From: Acinetobacter schindleri CIP 107287
GTDB taxonomy: Bacteria; Pseudomonadota; Gammaproteobacteria; Pseudomonadales; Moraxellaceae
Assembly: GCF_000368625.1 (NCBI RefSeq)
Contig: NZ_KB849575.1
Span: forward strand, 613,202 to 677,201
Direction of reading: 5' to 3'
DNA length: 64,000 nucleotides
In this document: piece after piece, positions 1 through 8,066 of the stretch
Position numbering within the stretch: the stretch's first letter is position 1
How the letters are laid out: the number at the start of each line of letters is the position of its first letter
The notes under the pieces: model-generated
What the model was told of the DNA's origin: nothing
Databases searched by the model: none
The model's input: only the letters and a program-made list of their open reading frames with translations
Translations under genes and position numbers: made by a program

Positions 1-14
1 TTATTTTTATCTAT

Positions 15-47
15 ATAGCTCATGTTTTTTAAGCATGAGCTATTTTT
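15..47. terminator. Hairpin terminator upstream of glyA
   Basis: A 10-bp perfect inverted repeat (15-24 with 34-43, arm ATAGCTCATG) with a T-rich loop is followed by a short T-run. It probably ends the transcript of a gene outside the window. Confidence 0.6.
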
Positions 48-91
48 ATTGCAAACTGGATAAAGTTCCTAGTCGAAAATAGCAAAGTTCA

Positions 92-100
92 TGCTACAAT
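92..100 (+). promoter_or_regulatory. Probable glyA promoter, extended -10
   Basis: TGCTACAAT forms an extended -10 (TGn plus TACAAT) about 52 bases before the glyA ATG. No convincing -35 is visible, as is usual for extended -10 promoters. AGGA at 141-144 is the glyA ribosome site. Confidence 0.45.
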
Positions 101-152
101 ACGCGCCAATCTTAGCACGGCTTAAAAGCCCTAATTTAATAGGACCTCGCTA

Positions 153-1406
153 ATGTTTGCCAATATCTCTATTGCTGAATTTGATCCAGAAATCGCTCAA
201 GCAATCTCTAACGAAGATGCTCGCCAAGAAGCGCACATCGAGTTGATCGCTTCTGAAAACTATTGCTCACCAGCAGTAATGGAAGCTCAAGGATCAAAAC
301 TCACTAACAAATATGCAGAAGGCTACCCAGGCAAACGCTACTATGGCGGTTGTGAATATGTAGATGTCATTGAACAATTGGCAATTGACCGTGCTAAAGA
401 ATTATTTGGTGCTGATTACGCTAACGTTCAGCCACATGCTGGTTCTCAGGCAAACTCTGCAGTTTACCTAGCGCTTCTTAACCCAGGCGATACAGTATTG
501 GGTATGAGCCTGGCTCACGGTGGTCACTTGACTCACGGTGCGAAAGTAAGCTTCTCTGGTAAAACCTATAACGCAATTCAATACGGTCTAAACCCGGAAA
601 CTGGTGAGATTGATTACGAAGAAGTTGAACGTCTGGCAGTTGAACATAAACCACGTATGATCGTGGCTGGTTTCTCTGCGTACAGCCAAATTGTAGATTG
701 GCAACGTTTCCGTGAAATCGCGGACAAAGTAGGCGCTTACCTGTTTGTTGATATGGCTCACGTGGCTGGCCTGGTTGCTGCTGGCGTTTACCCAAGCCCA
801 GTTCAAATCGCTGATGTAACAACGACAACGACTCACAAAACACTTCGTGGTCCACGTTCAGGTTTGATCCTTGCGAAAGCAAACGAAGAAATCGAGAAAA
901 AACTTCAATCAGCTGTATTCCCAGGTAACCAAGGTGGTCCTCTGGTTCACGCGGTTGCTGCTAAAGCGATCTGCTTCAAAGAAGCAATGGCACCTGAATA
1001 CAAAGCTTACCAGCAACAAGTTGTGAAGAATGCGCAAGCAATGGCTGAAGTTCTGATTGAACGCGGTTATGACGTTGTTTCTGGCGGTACAAAGAACCAC
1101 CTGTTCTTGTTATCTCTAATCAAACAAGACATTACTGGTAAAGATGCTGATGCTTGGTTAGGTGCTGCTCACATCACTGTGAACAAAAACTCTGTACCAA
1201 ACGATCCACGTTCTCCATTCGTCACTTCTGGTATCCGTATTGGTACACCTGCAGTAACCACTCGTGGTTTTGGCGAAGCTGAAGTACGTGAACTTGCTGG
1301 CTGGATCGCTGACATCCTGGACAGTAAAGGCGAAGAAGCTGTGATCGCTGCGGTTAAAGAAAAAGTTGCAGCTGTATGTGCAAAATTCCCTGTATATGCT
1401 AAATAA
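153..1406 (+). CDS. glyA: Serine hydroxymethyltransferase
   Basis: This PLP enzyme interconverts serine plus tetrahydrofolate with glycine plus 5,10-methylene-THF, the main source of one-carbon units in the cytoplasm. The 417 residues match the family length (E. coli 417). The PLP lysine is K229 inside [14 protein letters not shown], the same number as in E. coli. The N-terminal [10 protein letters not shown] motif and the VDMAHVAGL segment are intact. AGGA lies 8 bases before the ATG. It is transcribed alone, between a hairpin upstream and a strong terminator downstream. Confidence 0.97.
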   Translation: MFANISIAEFDPEIAQAISNEDARQEAHIELIASENYCSPAVMEAQGSKLTNKYAEGYPGKRYYGGCEYVDVIEQLAIDRAKELFGADYANVQPHAGSQANSAVYLALLNPGDTVLGMSLAHGGHLTHGAKVSFSGKTYNAIQYGLNPETGEIDYEEVERLAVEHKPRMIVAGFSAYSQIVDWQRFREIADKVGAYLFVDMAHVAGLVAAGVYPSPVQIADVTTTTTHKTLRGPRSGLILAKANEEIEKKLQSAVFPGNQGGPLVHAVAAKAICFKEAMAPEYKAYQQQVVKNAQAMAEVLIERGYDVVSGGTKNHLFLLSLIKQDITGKDADAWLGAAHITVNKNSVPNDPRSPFVTSGIRIGTPAVTTRGFGEAEVRELAGWIADILDSKGEEAVIAAVKEKVAAVCAKFPVYAK

Positions 1407-1421
1407 TTGTACTTGAAGCAG

Positions 1422-1454
1422 AAAAAAAGCTCCCGATCTGGGGGCTTTTTTTAT
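1422..1454 (+). terminator. glyA terminator
   Basis: AAAAAAGCTCCC-gatct-GGGGGCTTTTTTT is a GC-rich stem flanked by A- and T-runs just after the glyA stop. It could also work on the minus strand for the convergent gene at 1543. Confidence 0.85.
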
Positions 1455-1542
1455 TTTTTATTTCAATCAACTAAATAGCTTGTTTACTTAATAATCAATC
1501 GCGATCAACAAGCTCAAAAAATCTGCTTTTACAGCTTATGCT

Positions 1543-2091
1543 TTAAATTCGGAATACAGTAGAGTAATCGTATTGATCTATGGCTTGCGGATGTCGATAA
1601 TTAAAAATAAAGCTCTGAATATCTGCACTGATACTGGTCTTCATTTCCATACTTGAAAAATGCTTCAAAACATAATCAATCGGAAATACGATCTGCCCAT
1701 GAAGCTCCAAGCCATAGTAACATTGTGAATTGGCAAACTCGGTACCTGGTATTAACGCCACCATCTGGAGTTCTTCAAGGCTTAGCCAATGTTCAGTACA
1801 GTTCAATTCAGAACTGATAAAATAACCGATCTGGCTGGTGATCAAGAGCACAGTATTCAGCTTTTGAATGGTCTTGTTAAAGTCAGCTGTCAAAATTCCT
1901 AAATGCTTCTTAAATGCCTGAAAAAATTGATCAAGACGAAGCAGGCTTTCTGGACTATTATCAAAGTTAATGGTCTTTAATACCTGACTGACATAAAAGG
2001 TACGTTCCGAATCCGGATGATGCAGCTGAGCACGCAGACCTTGCATGAAATCCGTGCTACTGTATGTTGAAGTAGATTGTGCAAATGCCAT
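1543..2091 (-). CDS. Hypothetical protein, 182 aa
   Basis: I do not recognise this family. The protein is soluble, with no signal peptide and no membrane segment. It has a helical N-terminal half (around residues 30-90) and a mixed C-terminal half with two isolated Cys residues. AAGAAG sits 6-12 bases before the ATG as a weak ribosome site. The gene is convergent with glyA and divergent from rnk, so it is probably monocistronic. Amino-acid composition looks like a real protein, and no other long frame competes. Confidence 0.7.
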   Translation of the reverse strand: MAFAQSTSTYSSTDFMQGLRAQLHHPDSERTFYVSQVLKTINFDNSPESLLRLDQFFQAFKKHLGILTADFNKTIQKLNTVLLITSQIGYFISSELNCTEHWLSLEELQMVALIPGTEFANSQCYYGLELHGQIVFPIDYVLKHFSSMEMKTSISADIQSFIFNYRHPQAIDQYDYSTVFRI

Positions 2092-2213
2092 CTTATTCTT
2101 CTTTTTATTTCGTTATTTTAGTTTTAAATATATTGCAAATATTTTTTAAATCAAGAATTTAATTTTAATCTGTTTACGAAGATTCATTGAAATGCTCGAT
2201 CAGGAGAGAGTGC

Positions 2214-2612
2214 ATGCAAAAAACCAAGCTTATTTTGTCGGAACAGGATCTGAACCGTCTGGAGACTATGCTTGAAAATCAACCCAAGCTGACTCCAACC
2301 ATGCAGCAGCTAGAGGATGAACTGGCACGGGCAGAGGTAGTTAAACCTCAAGATATTCCTGCCAATATCGTTACCATGCATGCACGCGCCTTGGTCACAA
2401 TTGCTAACCAGACCAAAGAAATTACGCTGGTCTATCCGCATGAGTTCAAAGGTGAGCCGGGACAGCTGAATATTGTAGCGCCTGTCGGTGCCGCGATCCT
2501 TGGGCTGGCGGAGGGGGAAACAATTGAATGGCCGCAGCCAGACGGTGAAATGATGAAAGTCAAAATAGAAAAGGTACTGTATCAGCCAGAACGTGAAGGG
2601 GACTATTTATAA
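2214..2612 (+). CDS. rnk: Regulator of nucleoside diphosphate kinase, Rnk
   Basis: Rnk is a small GreA/GreB-fold protein that binds RNA polymerase in the secondary-channel region and was named for its effect on NDP kinase in Pseudomonas and E. coli. The 132 residues match the family. The N-terminal part (1-45) is the short coiled coil, and the C-terminal part carries the GreA/B-like FKBP domain with VAPVGAAILGLAEGE. The frame stays open to a TTG at 2187, but AGGAGAG at 2202-2208 lies 5 bases before ATG 2214, which fixes the start. A terminator follows. Confidence 0.92.
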   Translation: MQKTKLILSEQDLNRLETMLENQPKLTPTMQQLEDELARAEVVKPQDIPANIVTMHARALVTIANQTKEITLVYPHEFKGEPGQLNIVAPVGAAILGLAEGETIEWPQPDGEMMKVKIEKVLYQPEREGDYL

Positions 2613-2636
2613 AGTCGTTCTGATCTCTTGCATAAT

Positions 2637-2670
2637 TGAAAAGCCTCATATCAGTGGGGCTTTTCAATTT
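2637..2670 (+). terminator. rnk terminator
   Basis: TTGAAAGCC pairs with GGCTTTTCAA around a ~9-base loop, leaving one bulged base, and T-rich sequence follows. It is weaker than most terminators in the window. Confidence 0.6.
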
Positions 2671-2840
2671 GGCTTTAGTATTTTGTAATTTTTTTAAGAT
2701 AACTAAAGCTTAAATCCAACAATATCTTTAACTTATATAAAAAATTCTATGCCTTAAAGGCTTTCCTTTGCAAAAGGCTACATGTTATGTTGAAGGAAAC
2801 CACGTACTATAAAAATCGGTTCAACTGAGTTTAAAGGGCT

Positions 2841-3632
2841 ATGTCACAGATAGATGTTTTGATCCCGATCCAGGATATTGCAGCAGATCCGAGTGAGATT
2901 TTAAGCATCAAGCGTAATGAGCTTGTCCCTTTGCTCAGTGATCAGTACAGGTTGAATCATTATGCCGATCAGTTGATTCAGGCCCAGGCAGTCCTGTTAA
3001 ATGGGGTTGATCCGCAACTGACCCAACAGCTCAGCCAGACCATTGAAAAAATTATTCAGGCGCTGGCAGATTCTAGAAAATATCTGAAACAGCGCAAGTT
3101 TAATGCCTTGCAAAAATGGCTAGGAATTGATCTGGATTATGGCTCCAGTCAGGTTGAGTATTATAAAAATCTGGATCGCTTGCTGGATCAGGCCAGTCAT
3201 CTCAGCCGTAAACTACAGATTGAAATCCAGAAATCCCAGTCACGATTTCAACAGCTCACAGGTTTACGTGAACAGATGGCTAAACATATTCTGGCTGCAG
3301 AAGAATTTCTGCAGGAATATCCACAGTTTGTGAAAAACCAGCATCCGCTGGATAATTTTTCAGAACGTTTATCTAAGAAAATCCATACCTTAAAAACCCT
3401 GCAAGCCAGTAATGATATTGCCATTACCCAGATGCAGCTGTCCCAACAGCTTTCCTTTAGTCTGCTGGACCGGTTTAAGGAAGCACAGCAGGTATTGATT
3501 CCAGCCTGGCAATATCATGTCAAACAAAGCAACAGTAAACACTCGACAAGTGATCTGGAAAAACTTGATAATAGTCGGGAAAATCTGATTAAAACGTTAA
3601 GAAAATCGCTCGAGAAACCCTCGAAAATATAA
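2841..3632 (+). CDS. Divergent TelA-like helical protein
   Basis: The 263 residues look helical, cytoplasmic and without membrane segments. By eye it resembles the TelA protein encoded next to it. LSKKIHTLKTLQAS aligns with TelA LEKRISDLQVLQQS, and SFSLLDRF...LIPAW aligns with LMLLDKF...TLPAW. Earlier, WLGIDLDYGSSQVEYYKNLD sits where TelA has its KFKGAKQNFDTHF segment. It therefore looks like a shortened, diverged TelA paralogue. AAAGG precedes the ATG by about 5 bases. It is first in a three-gene unit, 16 bases before telA. Its function is unknown. Confidence 0.75.
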   Translation: MSQIDVLIPIQDIAADPSEILSIKRNELVPLLSDQYRLNHYADQLIQAQAVLLNGVDPQLTQQLSQTIEKIIQALADSRKYLKQRKFNALQKWLGIDLDYGSSQVEYYKNLDRLLDQASHLSRKLQIEIQKSQSRFQQLTGLREQMAKHILAAEEFLQEYPQFVKNQHPLDNFSERLSKKIHTLKTLQASNDIAITQMQLSQQLSFSLLDRFKEAQQVLIPAWQYHVKQSNSKHSTSDLEKLDNSRENLIKTLRKSLEKPSKI

Positions 3633-3648
3633 CAAGATAAGGTGAACT

Positions 3649-4776
3649 ATGACCAATCCTGATACTGTGAATCTGCCTGTCAAAAAAGACAATGAAATTG
3701 CTGAACAAAAATTTCAGCAAATGGACCTGAAAGAACTGGGTTTACAGCCTGAGGATTTTCAGGAAGTGCTGGCAGTGCGCAAGGAATTGCAGGAAATGAG
3801 TCATAATGCTGTTGCAGAATACGGCAAGAATATTGCCAGCAAGACTGCGACCTATACTGATGAACTGCTCAATCTGGTTCAAAACCGGGATCTGGATACA
3901 GCAGGTCAGAAACTGAATCAGGTGGTTCAGGTGGCACAGCAGCTGAATGCTTCCAGTATTCTGAGCAAAAATAAAACCTCAGGTTTCTTTGGTAATCTGC
4001 TTAATAAATTCAAAGGTGCCAAACAGAATTTTGATACTCATTTTAATACCACCAAAGAACAGATTGATGTACTGGTCAAAGAAATTGAGACTTCACAATC
4101 TGGCTTGAAAGCACGTGTGTCGACTTTAGATAAAATGTTCGATGGTGTGCAGGATGAATACAGGCAGCTGGGCATTCATATTGCTGCAGGGCGCATCCGT
4201 GAACATGAATTACAGCAGGATATTGCTGCATTGACAGCATTACCACAAGATCAGACCACTACCCAGAAAATTTATGACCTGAATCATCTGGCCAATAATC
4301 TGGAAAAACGTATCAGTGATTTGCAGGTATTGCAGCAATCCGCGATGCAGACCTTGCCCATGATTCGCATTATTCAATCTAATAATCTGATGCTGCTCGA
4401 CAAGTTCTATGCGATTAAAAACATTACCTTACCGGCTTGGAAGAACCAGATCAGCCTGGCGATTTCCCTGCATGAACAAAAGAATAGTGTCCAGCTTGCC
4501 AATAGTATTGATGATGCGACCAATGAGCTGTTACGTCGCAATGCTGACCTGCTACATCAGAACTCTGTCGACACGGCTCGTGCCAACCAGCGTTCAGTCA
4601 TTGACATAGAAACACTTGAACATGTCCAAAATACCCTTATTAATACAGTAAATGATGTGATTCAGATTCAGAAAGAAGGCATGCAGAAACGTACTGAAGC
4701 AACAGCACGTTTAAAAGCCTTGCAGGATAATCTGAATTATCTGGTCATTGAATCAAGTACGGACAGGTCGGAATAA
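3649..4776 (+). CDS. telA: TelA family protein (toxic anion resistance family)
   Basis: The 375 residues fit the TelA/KlaA family (PF05816), named from plasmid tellurite resistance but common on chromosomes and linked to envelope stress and antimicrobial tolerance. The protein is almost entirely helical. Landmarks are the N-terminal acidic leader, GFFGNLLNKFKGAKQNF (around 110-125), IHIAAGRIREHEL (around 176) and DLLHQNSVDTARANQRS (around 305), all recognisable family segments. AAGGTGA lies 4 bases before the ATG. It is the middle gene of a tight unit with a TelA-like paralogue upstream and a membrane protein downstream. Its role here is inferred only from the family. Confidence 0.88.
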   Translation: MTNPDTVNLPVKKDNEIAEQKFQQMDLKELGLQPEDFQEVLAVRKELQEMSHNAVAEYGKNIASKTATYTDELLNLVQNRDLDTAGQKLNQVVQVAQQLNASSILSKNKTSGFFGNLLNKFKGAKQNFDTHFNTTKEQIDVLVKEIETSQSGLKARVSTLDKMFDGVQDEYRQLGIHIAAGRIREHELQQDIAALTALPQDQTTTQKIYDLNHLANNLEKRISDLQVLQQSAMQTLPMIRIIQSNNLMLLDKFYAIKNITLPAWKNQISLAISLHEQKNSVQLANSIDDATNELLRRNADLLHQNSVDTARANQRSVIDIETLEHVQNTLINTVNDVIQIQKEGMQKRTEATARLKALQDNLNYLVIESSTDRSE

Positions 4777-4816
4777 TATCGAGCACCTGTCCCCGGATTT
4801 ATTAGAGGAGTCAGGT

Positions 4817-5737
4817 TTGCCACCATTAGATGAGTATGCTGTAAATCCTCGTGAGATTGAGCAGGGTGTCGTTGCACTGAAAAAGCGTCAGAATCGCCTG
4901 ACCTTACTTAGTGTCACGACGGCCACCGTCGCTATTGCATCCTTAATTGGCCTGTTTCTGCATCAGGAACTGGTCTATGGGTTTTTCGGACTCAGTACCG
5001 AAGTGCAGCAATTGCATCTACCGGTTAGTGTCGATGCCAATTTAGCCAGTATTGGTGACAGCCCAGACTATTTCTTTAGTCTATTAAGCTGGTTTGGCTG
5101 GCTGATTCTGAAATTGTTTGCTTCTTTTATTGGTGCATTCTTTGTCGTGCACTTCCTGAAAAAAATCCGTTATTTTTATGTTCGCTTTCAGTCCTTTGTA
5201 ATGAAATTTGTGGGCTGGTTGATTGCTTTTATCCTGATCTGGGGCGGACTGAGCTACTGGCAACACGACCTGAATGGTGATCATGATGATGCATATCAAA
5301 AGGCGGTATATTACGATAGCAATATCAATGACAGTGATATTGCCCATTATTTAGTGGATTCGGAAGATATTAAAACACCGGTGAAGTCCTATTTGCTTGC
5401 CCAGACCGCTTTATTGCATGAACCAGCCGATTTATCAGCCGCCCGACCGCATGTACTGCGACTAATTGAGGCGGAGAAAAGCGACAATCAGTTTGATCAA
5501 TATGGTTTTAAGGCAGAGCAGCTGTGGACCATGCAACAGCAGGTATACGGCAAGACCCTGACACCGGCAGCTGAATCGGTCAGTACCCAGGTACAACAAG
5601 CCAATCAGTTGGCCGATATTGTTCAGGTAGTTATCAGTATTATATTGGCCGTATCTGTAGTGATGAGTTTGATTTTCTTTGCATTGGCCAATGCCATTAA
5701 AAAACGTTCATTGCGGATTGAACAACGCTTGAACTAA
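4817..5737 (+). CDS. Membrane protein of the telA cluster, four predicted TM helices
   Basis: No family is recognised. Four hydrophobic segments are visible, beginning at ASLIGLFLHQ, at YFFSLLSWFGWLILKLF, at FVMKFVGWLIAFILIWGG and, at the C terminus, at VVISIILAVSVVMSLIFF. Between TM3 and TM4 lies a soluble loop of about 110 residues. The frame is open back to a TTG at 4748 inside telA. GAGGAG at 4805-4810 lies 6 bases before TTG 4817, giving a 306-residue protein, so TTG 4817 is my preferred start; the 4748 start would give 329. Position and spacing suggest it is the membrane partner of the two TelA-like proteins. Confidence 0.7.
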   Translation: MPPLDEYAVNPREIEQGVVALKKRQNRLTLLSVTTATVAIASLIGLFLHQELVYGFFGLSTEVQQLHLPVSVDANLASIGDSPDYFFSLLSWFGWLILKLFASFIGAFFVVHFLKKIRYFYVRFQSFVMKFVGWLIAFILIWGGLSYWQHDLNGDHDDAYQKAVYYDSNINDSDIAHYLVDSEDIKTPVKSYLLAQTALLHEPADLSAARPHVLRLIEAEKSDNQFDQYGFKAEQLWTMQQQVYGKTLTPAAESVSTQVQQANQLADIVQVVISIILAVSVVMSLIFFALANAIKKRSLRIEQRLN

Positions 5738-5743
5738 ACGAAT

Positions 5744-5772
5744 AAAGCTCCAGTCATGGAGCTTTTCTTTTT
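5744..5772 (+). terminator. Terminator of the telA cluster
   Basis: AAAGCTCC-agtcat-GGAGCTTT is followed by TCTTTTTATT, 7 bases after the stop of the membrane protein gene. Confidence 0.85.
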
Positions 5773-5975
5773 ATTGCTTTCTCTTTGTTGGGAGCAGACA
5801 AAATATGGTTGTTTAATGAAATAGCCATATGCCAATGTATTGAAATTATGATAAAAATTATTTAATAATCTGAAAAAACGATCATTTGTATAAAAACAAA
5901 CTGTTTTACCTGTGTTTTGATTTATCCTATTATTCTTTCATCGAATAAATTATTACTCCTTTGGAGACGTTAGCA

Positions 5976-7541
5976 ATGTTAGATCAAAATACAGCAGCCC
6001 AATTAAAAACCCTTTTAGAACGCCTTGAAGGACCAATCGAACTGGTAGCCACTTTAGATGCTTCGGATAAATCTGCAAAAATCAAAGAACTTGTAGAAGA
6101 AATCGCTGCACTGTCTGATTTAGTGACTGCCCGTTTTGATGGTACCAACAAACGTGCACCAAGCTTTGGTGTGGCTAAAGCCGGTGAACAGCCTCGTGTG
6201 TTCTTCGCAGGCCTGCCAATGGGTCATGAGTTCACATCGCTGATTCTGGCATTGCTGCAAACTTCGGGTTATGCACCGAAAGTATCGGATGAAGTTCTTG
6301 AGTCGATCAAAGGTTTAGGGATCAAGTCTGACTTTGATGTGTTTGTCTCTTTAAGCTGTCATAACTGTCCGGATGTGGTTCAGGCACTCAACCTGATTGC
6401 TATCTATAACCCGGGTACAACAGCAACCATGATCGATGGTGCTTTCTTCCAGGAAGAAGTTGAAGAACGCAAAATCATGGCCGTACCAATGGTGTTCCAG
6501 GACAACAACCATATTGGCCAGGGTCGTATGACTTTGGAAGAAATCATTGCCAAACTGGATACCAATTCTGCTGCCAAAGATGCGGAAAAGCTCAATGCCA
6601 AAGAAGCGTTTGATGTTCTTGTGATTGGTGGTGGTCCTGCAGGCAATACCTCTGCAATCTACGCAGCGCGTAAAGGCATCAAAACCGGCATCGTGGCTGA
6701 ACGTATGGGCGGTCAGGTCATGGATACCATGGACATCGAAAACTTCACTTCAGTGCAAAAGACCCAAGGTCCAAAATTTGCTGCCGAGATGGAAGCACAT
6801 GTACGTGAATATGGCGTAGACATCATGAACCTGCAACGTGTCTCTGACATCAAAGGTGCAGATGAAACAGCCAATGGTCTGGTTGAAGTGACTTTAGAAA
6901 ATGGTGCTAAACTGGAATCGAAAACCGTAATCCTGTCGACAGGTGCGCGCTGGAGAGAGATGAATGTTCCGGGTGAGCAGGAATACAAAACCCGTGGTGT
7001 TGCCTACTGCCCACACTGTGATGGTCCACTGTTCAAGGGCAAACGTGTTGCGGTGATTGGTGGGGGTAACTCGGGTGTAGAAGCTGCAATCGACCTTGCT
7101 GGTATTGTTGAGCATGTCACCCTGGTTGAGTTTGATACCAAACTACGTGCGGATCAGGTACTTCAGGACAAACTGAACAGCTTGCCGAACACCACGGTGA
7201 TCAAGAATGCGCTTTCAACAGAAGTAGTGGGTGATGGTTCACAGGTAACTGCACTGAAATATAAAGACCGTGCGACCGATGAAGAACATACGGTTGAGCT
7301 TGCAGGGATCTTCGTGCAGATCGGTTTGTTGCCGAATACCGACTTCCTGAAAGAAACCAAAGTTGAGTTAAGCAACCGCGGTGAGATAGTGATTAACGAG
7401 CGCAATGAAACCAATGTGAAAGGTGTATTTGCAGCGGGTGACTGCACCACAGTACCTTACAAGCAGATCATCATTGCTACAGGTGAAGGCGCGAAAGCAT
7501 CACTGTCTGCATTTGATTACATCATCCGTTCGGGTCAGTAA
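5976..7541 (+). CDS. ahpF: Alkyl hydroperoxide reductase subunit F
   Basis: AhpF is the FAD- and NADH-dependent disulfide reductase that recharges the peroxiredoxin AhpC. The 521 residues match E. coli. The N-terminal tandem thioredoxin-fold domain holds CHNC at C128/C131. The FAD GGGPAGN motif starts near residue 216, the thioredoxin-reductase-type CPHC is at C345/C348, and the NADH-binding [10 protein letters not shown] follows. The FAD-anchoring [15 protein letters not shown] is near the end. GGAG at 5963-5966 precedes ATG 5976; an in-frame TTG at 5961 overlaps this SD and is rejected. No ahpC lies next to it. OxyR control is expected from the family, but I could not identify a clear OxyR site. 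Confidence 0.96.
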   Translation: MLDQNTAAQLKTLLERLEGPIELVATLDASDKSAKIKELVEEIAALSDLVTARFDGTNKRAPSFGVAKAGEQPRVFFAGLPMGHEFTSLILALLQTSGYAPKVSDEVLESIKGLGIKSDFDVFVSLSCHNCPDVVQALNLIAIYNPGTTATMIDGAFFQEEVEERKIMAVPMVFQDNNHIGQGRMTLEEIIAKLDTNSAAKDAEKLNAKEAFDVLVIGGGPAGNTSAIYAARKGIKTGIVAERMGGQVMDTMDIENFTSVQKTQGPKFAAEMEAHVREYGVDIMNLQRVSDIKGADETANGLVEVTLENGAKLESKTVILSTGARWREMNVPGEQEYKTRGVAYCPHCDGPLFKGKRVAVIGGGNSGVEAAIDLAGIVEHVTLVEFDTKLRADQVLQDKLNSLPNTTVIKNALSTEVVGDGSQVTALKYKDRATDEEHTVELAGIFVQIGLLPNTDFLKETKVELSNRGEIVINERNETNVKGVFAAGDCTTVPYKQIIIATGEGAKASLSAFDYIIRSGQ

Positions 7542-7550
7542 TAAAGGAAA

Positions 7551-7578
7551 GCACCTGGGTTCCCCAAAACCCAGGTGC
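7551..7578. repeat. Perfect hairpin after ahpF
   Basis: An 11-bp inverted repeat (arms 7551-7561 and 7568-7578, GCACCTGGGTT) with a 6-base loop starts 9 bases after the ahpF stop. It lacks a T-run, so it may be a transcript-stabilising hairpin rather than a terminator. Confidence 0.6.
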
Positions 7579-7618
7579 TAAAACATCAATCGACTCTATT
7601 TCTTATTCCCTTTTTACA

Positions 7619-7654
7619 GGAACTCCGGACGCTAACACCAGAGTTCCTTTTTTT
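7619..7654 (+). terminator. ahpF rho-independent terminator
   Basis: GGAACTC (7619-7625) pairs with GAGTTCC (7641-7647) and seven T follow. It is the second of three hairpins in the ahpF-yfhL convergent gap. Confidence 0.8.
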
Positions 7655-7680
7655 ATATTTACTTTCCTTCGTTTTAGATC

Positions 7681-7710
7681 AGTCAGAAGCATCCCCAATT
7701 GCTTCTGACT
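7681..7710. repeat. Third hairpin in the ahpF-yfhL gap
   Basis: AGTCAGAAGC (7681-7690) and GCTTCTGACT (7701-7710) form a perfect 10-bp stem with a 10-base loop. It may end yfhL transcripts from the other side, but no T-run is present on the minus strand. Confidence 0.5.
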
Positions 7711-7809
7711 GTTCCTTTCCTCTGCGCTGTTTTTGTTTTAATTTATTATTATGCCTTCACCAAGGTTGTTCTTTAGATCAGCATAAAATATGCCATCTTT
7801 AAGATTTCA

Positions 7810-8064
7810 TTAAGAGTTGAATAGATTCAGTCCCTTAAATTTCTCCATCAATTGTTCTTTGGTCTCCACATGCTCCGGATGGGGCACAATGCACTCAATT
7901 GGACACACGGATACACAGGTTTGATGATCATAGAAACCGACGCATTCCGTACAGCGATTGACATCGATTTCATAGATTTTGTCGCCTTCATAAATGGCAT
8001 CATTAGGACACTCCGGCAGACACATGTCGCAGTTGATGCATTTATTGGTAATCAAGAGTGCCAT
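7810..8064 (-). CDS. yfhL: YfhL-family 4Fe-4S dicluster ferredoxin
   Basis: This 84-residue ferredoxin probably carries two [4Fe-4S] clusters. The first cysteine group is CINCDMCLPEC (residues 9-19). The second is CTECVGFYDHQTC followed by CPIEC, with the longer spacing typical of the YfhL/Alvin type. It starts only 2 bases after the trhP stop, so the two are co-transcribed and probably translationally coupled. The pairing suggests it supplies electrons or supports the Fe-S chemistry of the tRNA hydroxylase, which is inference from neighbourhood. Confidence 0.93.
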   Translation of the reverse strand: MALLITNKCINCDMCLPECPNDAIYEGDKIYEIDVNRCTECVGFYDHQTCVSVCPIECIVPHPEHVETKEQLMEKFKGLNLFNS

Positions 8065-8066
8065 GC

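Noticed and set aside
5772..5975. OxyR-binding site upstream of ahpF
   Set aside because: Scattered ATAG/CTAT-like tetramers do not fit the required spacing well enough to call.
7575..7802. 75-codon ORF after ahpF
   Set aside because: It runs through three hairpins including the ahpF terminator, has no SD and a composition typical of translated stem-loops.
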